Source: an uncultured Campylobacter sp.
Lineage (GTDB): Bacteria; Campylobacterota; Campylobacteria; Campylobacterales; Campylobacteraceae
DNA length: 18,453 bases
Assembly (NCBI RefSeq): GCF_938045225.1
Contig: NZ_CALINL010000311.1
Location: forward strand, 1 to 18,453
Direction of reading: 5' to 3'
The notes beneath the pieces are model-generated. The model was not told the DNA's origin. It did no database searches and worked only from the letters and a program-made list of their open reading frames with translations. This document shows positions 14,750 through 18,453 of this stretch, piece after piece; positions within the stretch are counted from its first letter, which is position 1, and every line of letters starts with the position of its first letter. The position numbers were made by a program, and so were the translations under genes.

Positions 14750-16066
14750 TTACTCCTTAGCCCTTGAGATGATCTTGCTCGAGTCAAGCTCAAATTTCTC
14801 TCCATCTTTTGTCTGCAGATAGTAAAATTTACCGATATTGCAAAGTGATTTTATGCCATAAATTTTAACCGCTTTCTCATCTATCTCGCAAGGTCTTTGA
14901 TCTTTGCCTTTCGCCTTGCAAAGTGACTTTGGTAGGGCATTTAACGCACTTTTATCAACTAGTAGAAATTTATAATCCACATCGCCTATATTAAATATTT
15001 TGGCTGAGTATTTGATAAACAAAAGCGAGTTTGAAACTATCATAAGAGTGAGCGCAGCGTAAAATACAAACGAAAAGTCCTTGGTTTCTTTGATGCTTGA
15101 AACGCCTAGCATAAACGAGAGCATGAATGAGCAAAATAGCATCCAAAGCGCCAAAAATTCGCTATTTTTTGAGATAACAACCGAAATGATAAAGAGTAAA
15201 ATCATGAGAAACGACAAAAGATAGATGATAAAATTTGGTCTATCTTTAAAGAAAACTGCCAAATTTACTCCGGCGTAGGAGAGTAACAATAGCGATAAAA
15301 TAGCGCCCCAGCCGTAGTTTAGCTTGAAGGCTGCAAGGGCTAAAACGGCAAATGAGACGAGCGTTAAAACGTAGATGAAATTTGAGTTATAAAAAAATAG
15401 AAATTTTGGCTTTTTAAATTTGTACTTTTTATCGTCTTTTTGGTATAAAAATGAGATAAAAACCAGGACTAATATCTCAAAAAAGGTGACAAATGCGGTA
15501 GCGCAAAAGAGCAAAATGCCCGTAAATATCATCTCTGAACTATCTAAGCTCGGGAAATATCCGATCTCGGAGCCAAAATACAAAAAGTAGCAAAGCACAC
15601 TAATAATCGGCACGATGAAATTTGAATGCCTAAAGAAAAAAGCAACGCACTCTTTTATGAAATTTGCCTTTAAATTTGCCGAGTGCTCACTCAAACGACT
15701 CTCGAAAAATGAGTTTAAAAGTAGCTCGTTTTTGACCTTTTCAAGCTCGTCTGACTCCTTTGATAGCGCTCTTTTGTAAAATTCATAGTTTTGCTCGCTA
15801 AAGTCTTTTTTGATCTCGTCTTTTATGTCTAAGACAATAAGAACGATCTGCTCTTTTATCTCGACGAGTCTTTTTGAAATTTCAGCAAAATTTGTCCTAT
15901 TTAGCCTATCAAAAAGATCGCTCTCTTCATTTAAAAGATCGATCAAACGCGCTTGTTTGCTATTTCTTATCTCGCAACATGAAAAATTCGCCTTTAAGAA
16001 ATTTACAAATTTTTTAGCGTTTTTAATGCTCTCGTCTTTTTGGTTTAAAATATCTTGGTAGCTCAA
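14750..16066 (-). CDS. Unrecognised membrane protein: coiled coil, seven helices, soluble C-terminus
   Basis: A 438-residue protein that I cannot assign to a family. Residues 1 to about 135 are charged and helical with heptad-like patterns (for example SKESDELEKVKNELLL), probably a cytoplasmic coiled coil. About seven hydrophobic segments follow (roughly 148-166, 179-208, 229-247, 252-272, 278-299, 304-323, 331-352). Residues 355-438 form a polar domain with three cysteines (383, 393, 409) and the motif KFYYLQTKDGEKFEL. The gene is AT-rich; hand counts give 18 of 60 G+C at 15181-15240 and 16 of 60 at 15421-15480. The apparent start is a TTG (16064-16066) with a weak AGG site, and no ATG lies close by, so the start is uncertain. 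It begins 35 bp after the ankyrin gene and could share its transcript. Confidence 0.75.
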   Translation of the reverse strand: MSYQDILNQKDESIKNAKKFVNFLKANFSCCEIRNSKQARLIDLLNEESDLFDRLNRTNFAEISKRLVEIKEQIVLIVLDIKDEIKKDFSEQNYEFYKRALSKESDELEKVKNELLLNSFFESRLSEHSANLKANFIKECVAFFFRHSNFIVPIISVLCYFLYFGSEIGYFPSLDSSEMIFTGILLFCATAFVTFFEILVLVFISFLYQKDDKKYKFKKPKFLFFYNSNFIYVLTLVSFAVLALAAFKLNYGWGAILSLLLLSYAGVNLAVFFKDRPNFIIYLLSFLMILLFIISVVISKNSEFLALWMLFCSFMLSFMLGVSSIKETKDFSFVFYAALTLMIVSNSLLFIKYSAKIFNIGDVDYKFLLVDKSALNALPKSLCKAKGKDQRPCEIDEKAVKIYGIKSLCNIGKFYYLQTKDGEKFELDSSKIISRAKE

Positions 16067-16101
16067 ATTTTACCTATCTTATTTAAAATTTATAAATTTA
16101 G

Positions 16102-16893
16102 TTATCTAAGCACCTTTGCGATTTCGCTCCAACCCAAATGCTCGGCTAAATCAGCCGCAGTTTTTCCGCTTTTCGTGCGCGCGTTTTTGTCGGCGCCGTT
16201 TGCCAGCAGTACGTTTACGAGCGCTAGATTGCCCGCGAGCGCCTCGTGGTGCAGCTGCGTAAATCCGAGCTCATCGGCGTCCGTGAGGATACTTGGGTTC
16301 TCTTTTACGTATTGCTCAAATTTCTCGCGCATATTTTTACACATCGGGTGCTCGGTCAAATTTTCAGGGTGTTCTTTTTGTTCGTAAACGACTAAAATAT
16401 CGTTAAAATCGCCAAAATCAAGCCCCCACGCTTTATCGTGCTCTTTTAGCTCGCCCTTTTGCATACGCGAGCGCATCGCCTGCACGCTAAAGCCGCCGTA
16501 CGCGCGTCCGCCCACTGCAAACATCCAGTCGCTCATCTCGTCTATCTTTACGTTCACGCGGTCGCCGTTTTTTACGTTTTGCACGGCGTCAGGCTCGTTT
16601 ACGAGCGTGCCAGAGATAGTCTCGCCGTCAAAATCTACGTCGTTTATCCACATGTGCTCGCCGACTTCCTCGCCATCTACGACATCTAGGAAGCAAATTT
16701 TAACCATCGCAAAATCAAGCCCCGGCACGACCCTGTGGCGCTCCCAGTAAAGCTCGCGCCAAAAATACCTAAAACTCTCGCGCGCCTGCTCGAATGCGCG
16801 CTGCATATAGTCCTCTTCGTTACTTGCGAAATAAATCGGCATTTGCTCGCCCAGATCGACTTGTTTGCCGAAAATTTTCTTAAAAAAGCCCAT
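16102..16893 (-). CDS. DUF2314 (YegJ-like) domain fused to ankyrin repeats
   Basis: A 263-residue protein with no signal peptide, presumably cytoplasmic. Residues about 25-150 carry the DUF2314/YegJ pattern: EHMWINDVDFDGETISG, then NEPDAVQNVKNGDRV and a closing SDWMF. After a linker, residues about 205-263 form two ankyrin repeats: LGFTQLHHEALAGNLALVNVLLANGAD followed by KSGKTAADLAEHLGWSEIAKVL. The sequence stops soon after the second repeat. The function of DUF2314 is not established. Ankyrin repeats bind proteins, so a partner is likely. The ATG at 16891-16893 has AAGGA 6 nt upstream. An immunity- or regulator-type role is possible but there is no toxin gene nearby to support it. Confidence 0.85.
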   Translation of the reverse strand: MGFFKKIFGKQVDLGEQMPIYFASNEEDYMQRAFEQARESFRYFWRELYWERHRVVPGLDFAMVKICFLDVVDGEEVGEHMWINDVDFDGETISGTLVNEPDAVQNVKNGDRVNVKIDEMSDWMFAVGGRAYGGFSVQAMRSRMQKGELKEHDKAWGLDFGDFNDILVVYEQKEHPENLTEHPMCKNMREKFEQYVKENPSILTDADELGFTQLHHEALAGNLALVNVLLANGADKNARTKSGKTAADLAEHLGWSEIAKVLR

Positions 16894-16953
16894 TTTTATC
16901 CTTATTTATTTTTAAATTGAGAGTTAAAATTTCGATACGTTAAATTTGCGGCT

Positions 16954-16976
16954 AAATTTGACGAGCCGTCAAATTT
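16954..16976. repeat. 10-bp inverted repeat AAATTTGACG / CGTCAAATTT
   Basis: Perfect arms at 16954-16963 and 16967-16976 with an AGC loop, in the 217-bp spacer (16894-17110) between yajQ and the DUF2314-ankyrin gene. The arm is the same as in the inverted repeats at 1347-1384 and 13163-13193. No T run follows on the minus strand. It may act as a 3'-end structure for the yajQ transcript. The rest of the spacer shows only a weak 5-bp stem near 17050. Confidence 0.6.
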
Positions 16977-17110
16977 TGAATACAAAAATCAAGCGACGGT
17001 TTCGCGAGACGAATTTAAATGTTGCGACGAAAAATCGAGCGTGCGCTAGGCATGTAGCCTGCGGAGCGAAATTTTTCTAGCTCATTTAAAAGCGCTCGCG
17101 AAAATACCCG

Positions 17111-17608
17111 CTATTTTAAGTTTTTAAAACTAATCGGCAGCTCCAAATTTAACCCCTTCACAAGCCTAATGCACTCCTGCAGATCGTCTATGCTTTTGCT
17201 TGTCACCCTGATCTCTTCGCCCCTAATCTGCGCGCTTACCTTGATCTTTGAGTCTTTGATCGCCTTGGTGATCTTTTTTGAGTTTTCGCCGTCAAGCGTG
17301 TCGTTTAGCTTTAGCGTAGCCTTTAAATTTCCCCCGCTCGCTGGCTCTCTTTTTGTCTCTGTGATCGCAACTGGCGGGATGTTACGCTTGATGAGCTTTG
17401 AGATCACTATATCTTTTAGCGCGTCGATCTTGTTGTCGCTTGAGCTAAGAAGCGTTATAAATTTCTCTTTTTCATTTAGCTCTACTTCGGCCGCAAGCCC
17501 TTTAAAATCATACCTCGCTGCGATCTCTTTTTTCGCCGTCTCAAGAGCGTTTTTAACCTCCATCATATCGACCTCGGCACTTATATCAAAGCTGTGTTCG
17601 CTTGCCAT
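17111..17608 (-). CDS. yajQ: YajQ-family nucleotide (c-di-GMP) binding protein
   Basis: The 165-residue protein matches YajQ (E. coli 163). It has the HSFDISAEVDMMEVKNAL start, RYDFKG at 32-37, the SSSDNKIDAL section, KLIKRNI, and the C-terminal QIRGEEIRVTSKSIDDLQ and LPISFKN. The fold is two ferredoxin-like halves. Family members bind c-di-GMP in Xanthomonas and Pseudomonas, and others bind nucleic acid or tRNA. The ligand in Campylobacter is not shown by the sequence. The ATG at 17606-17608 lies 3 nt after the dehydrogenase TAG, and its AAAGGA ribosome site overlaps the end of that gene, so the two are co-transcribed. C. jejuni has the same pairing (Cj0373-Cj0374, from memory). Confidence 0.92.
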   Translation of the reverse strand: MASEHSFDISAEVDMMEVKNALETAKKEIAARYDFKGLAAEVELNEKEKFITLLSSSDNKIDALKDIVISKLIKRNIPPVAITETKREPASGGNLKATLKLNDTLDGENSKKITKAIKDSKIKVSAQIRGEEIRVTSKSIDDLQECIRLVKGLNLELPISFKNLK

Positions 17609-17611
17609 TTT

Positions 17612-18453
17612 CTATCCTTTTATAAATTCTTCTATATTTTTAACTATGAGCGAGATTAGCCGTTTTCTAGCCTCCAAGCTGCCCCATGCTACGTGCGGAG
17701 TGAGTATCAAATTTTCCTTGTTTTTGATACGAAGCAGCGGATGATCCACACGCATAGGCTCGGTCTCTAGCACATCCGAGGCAAAACGCAAATTTCGCCC
17801 GTCTATCGCGCGAGCTACGGCGTTTTCGTCAACAATACCGCCGCGTCCGAAGTTCATGAGTAAGGCGCTCTCTTTCATCAAATTTAGCTCCCGCTCGCCG
17901 ATCAAATTTCGCGTTTTTTCGTTTAGCGGAGCATGGATGCTCACGATATCGCAGTCGCTTAAAAGCTCGTCTAAATTTAGCCTTTTAAACTCGGCGTTTG
18001 CGTTTGCGCCGCTAGTGGAGTAGTAGCTCACATTCGCACCAAATGCCGCCGCGATGCGCGCCACGCCTCTTCCGATCTCGCCAAGGCCGATGACGCCAAA
18101 GCTCTTGCCCGCGATCTCGCCGATACTACGGTCTAGATTCGTAAAAATTTCGCTCTTTGCCCACTCGCCACTTTGCGCGTAGTTATCGTAAAATTTGATG
18201 CGATTAGTCAGCGCAAAAAGGCAAGCAAACGTATGCTGCACGACGCTGGCGGTGGAATACCCGGCGACGTTTTTTACCGCGATGCCTTTTGCCGCGGCGT
18301 AGGCGAGATCGACGTTGTTCATACCCGTCGCGCTTATGCAGATTAGCTTTAGATTTGACGCGTCCATCGTCTCTTTGTCGATCACGACTTTGTTCGTGAT
18401 GACGACGTCTGCGCCCTTTAGCCGCTCTATGCGCTCGGCCGCGCCAGTCGTCT
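17612..18453 (-). CDS. D-2-hydroxyacid dehydrogenase, N-terminus beyond the window
   Basis: A partial gene: the frame is open to the right edge, adding 22 codons (ending ITNKV) ahead of the GTG at 18385 that might be taken as a start. About 280 residues are visible; a full protein is about 310-320, so some 30-40 residues are missing. The Rossmann motif GLGEIG within VIGLGEIGRGVAR binds NAD(P). The catalytic triad of the family is present: Arg in NFGRGGIVDE, Glu in DVLETEP and His in TPHVAWGS. The protein reduces a 2-keto acid or oxidises a D-2-hydroxy acid. Hydroxypyruvate/glycerate and similar substrates are typical, but the substrate cannot be chosen here. It lies upstream of yajQ in the same operon. 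Confidence 0.9.
   Translation of the reverse strand, partial: TTGAAERIERLKGADVVITNKVVIDKETMDASNLKLICISATGMNNVDLAYAAAKGIAVKNVAGYSTASVVQHTFACLFALTNRIKFYDNYAQSGEWAKSEIFTNLDRSIGEIAGKSFGVIGLGEIGRGVARIAAAFGANVSYYSTSGANANAEFKRLNLDELLSDCDIVSIHAPLNEKTRNLIGERELNLMKESALLMNFGRGGIVDENAVARAIDGRNLRFASDVLETEPMRVDHPLLRIKNKENLILTPHVAWGSLEARKRLISLIVKNIEEFIKG

Noticed and set aside
17038..17075. Possible terminator after yajQ (small stem TAGGC/GCCTG and a GC-rich flank)
   Set aside because: Only five base pairs with a wobble; the flank does not pair into a longer stem and the T run is not adjacent.
17169..17744. Plus-strand 191-residue open frame opposite yajQ
   Set aside because: Antisense of a well-identified YajQ gene; hydrophobic Ser/Phe-rich translation is an artefact of Lys/Glu codons read backwards.
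18383..18385. GTG at 18385 as the start of the dehydrogenase
   Set aside because: The frame stays open to the window edge and the added residues continue the family's N-terminal domain pattern (ADVVITNKV), so the start lies outside the window.
1..18453. CRISPR array, transposase, integrase, toxin-antitoxin or phage genes
   Set aside because: No regularly spaced repeats and no such protein motifs were found on either strand. tRNA-Glu has no integrase or att-like duplicate nearby.

Overview
The window looks like a chromosomal segment of a non-thermophilic, GC-richer Campylobacter (C. rectus / C. showae / C. curvus type). This is inferred from the gene set: a tandem dynamin pair like the C. jejuni DLP1/DLP2 pair, a YajQ and D-2-hydroxyacid dehydrogenase pair, a HemN-like radical SAM protein and a TerC protein. 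The extreme abundance of the hexamer AAATTT points the same way. No rRNA, CRISPR array, phage, transposase or complete insertion sequence was found.

Layout. (1) 1-2162, minus strand: the first 16 codons of an exported protein at the left edge, a MATE efflux pump cut to its N-terminal 40%, an AlkD-like DNA alkylation repair protein, and a TerC-family membrane protein with a clear TATAAT promoter. (2) 2459-2533: tRNA-Glu(UUC), minus strand. (3) 2603-8447, plus strand: a tight five-gene operon of lipoprotein, nfo (endonuclease IV), FadL-type outer-membrane fatty-acid channel, FadD-type acyl-CoA ligase and an AAA+ ATPase. Junctions are 4-nt overlap, 0 nt, 9 nt and 1-nt overlap. A short, very AAATTT-rich spacer follows, then an 83-residue two-helix membrane protein. 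(4) 8944-13033, minus strand: two bacterial dynamin-like GTPases overlapping by 8 nt. (5) 13201-16066, minus strand: a HemN/HemW/ChuW-like radical SAM protein and an unrecognised coiled-coil plus 7-helix membrane protein. The membrane-protein gene is clearly AT-richer than the dynamin genes. (6) 16102-18453, minus strand: a DUF2314-ankyrin protein, YajQ, and a D-2-hydroxyacid dehydrogenase whose start lies off the right edge.

How genes work together. FadL and FadD make a short pathway in which exogenous fatty acid crosses the outer membrane and is activated to acyl-CoA. No beta-oxidation gene is present here. The two dynamins almost certainly form one hetero-oligomeric membrane-remodelling or tethering machine, by analogy with C. 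jejuni. YajQ and the dehydrogenase are co-transcribed (3-nt gap). The rest look like housekeeping or accessory genes without a shared pathway.

The most unusual signals are non-coding. AAATTT is very dense in the spacers. It is a self-palindrome that fits RAATTY, the methylated motif tied to natural transformation in C. jejuni. The same inverted-repeat arm, AAATTTGACG / CGTCAAATTT, recurs in three separate intergenic spots. Seven of the sixteen visible protein starts are read as GTG or TTG.
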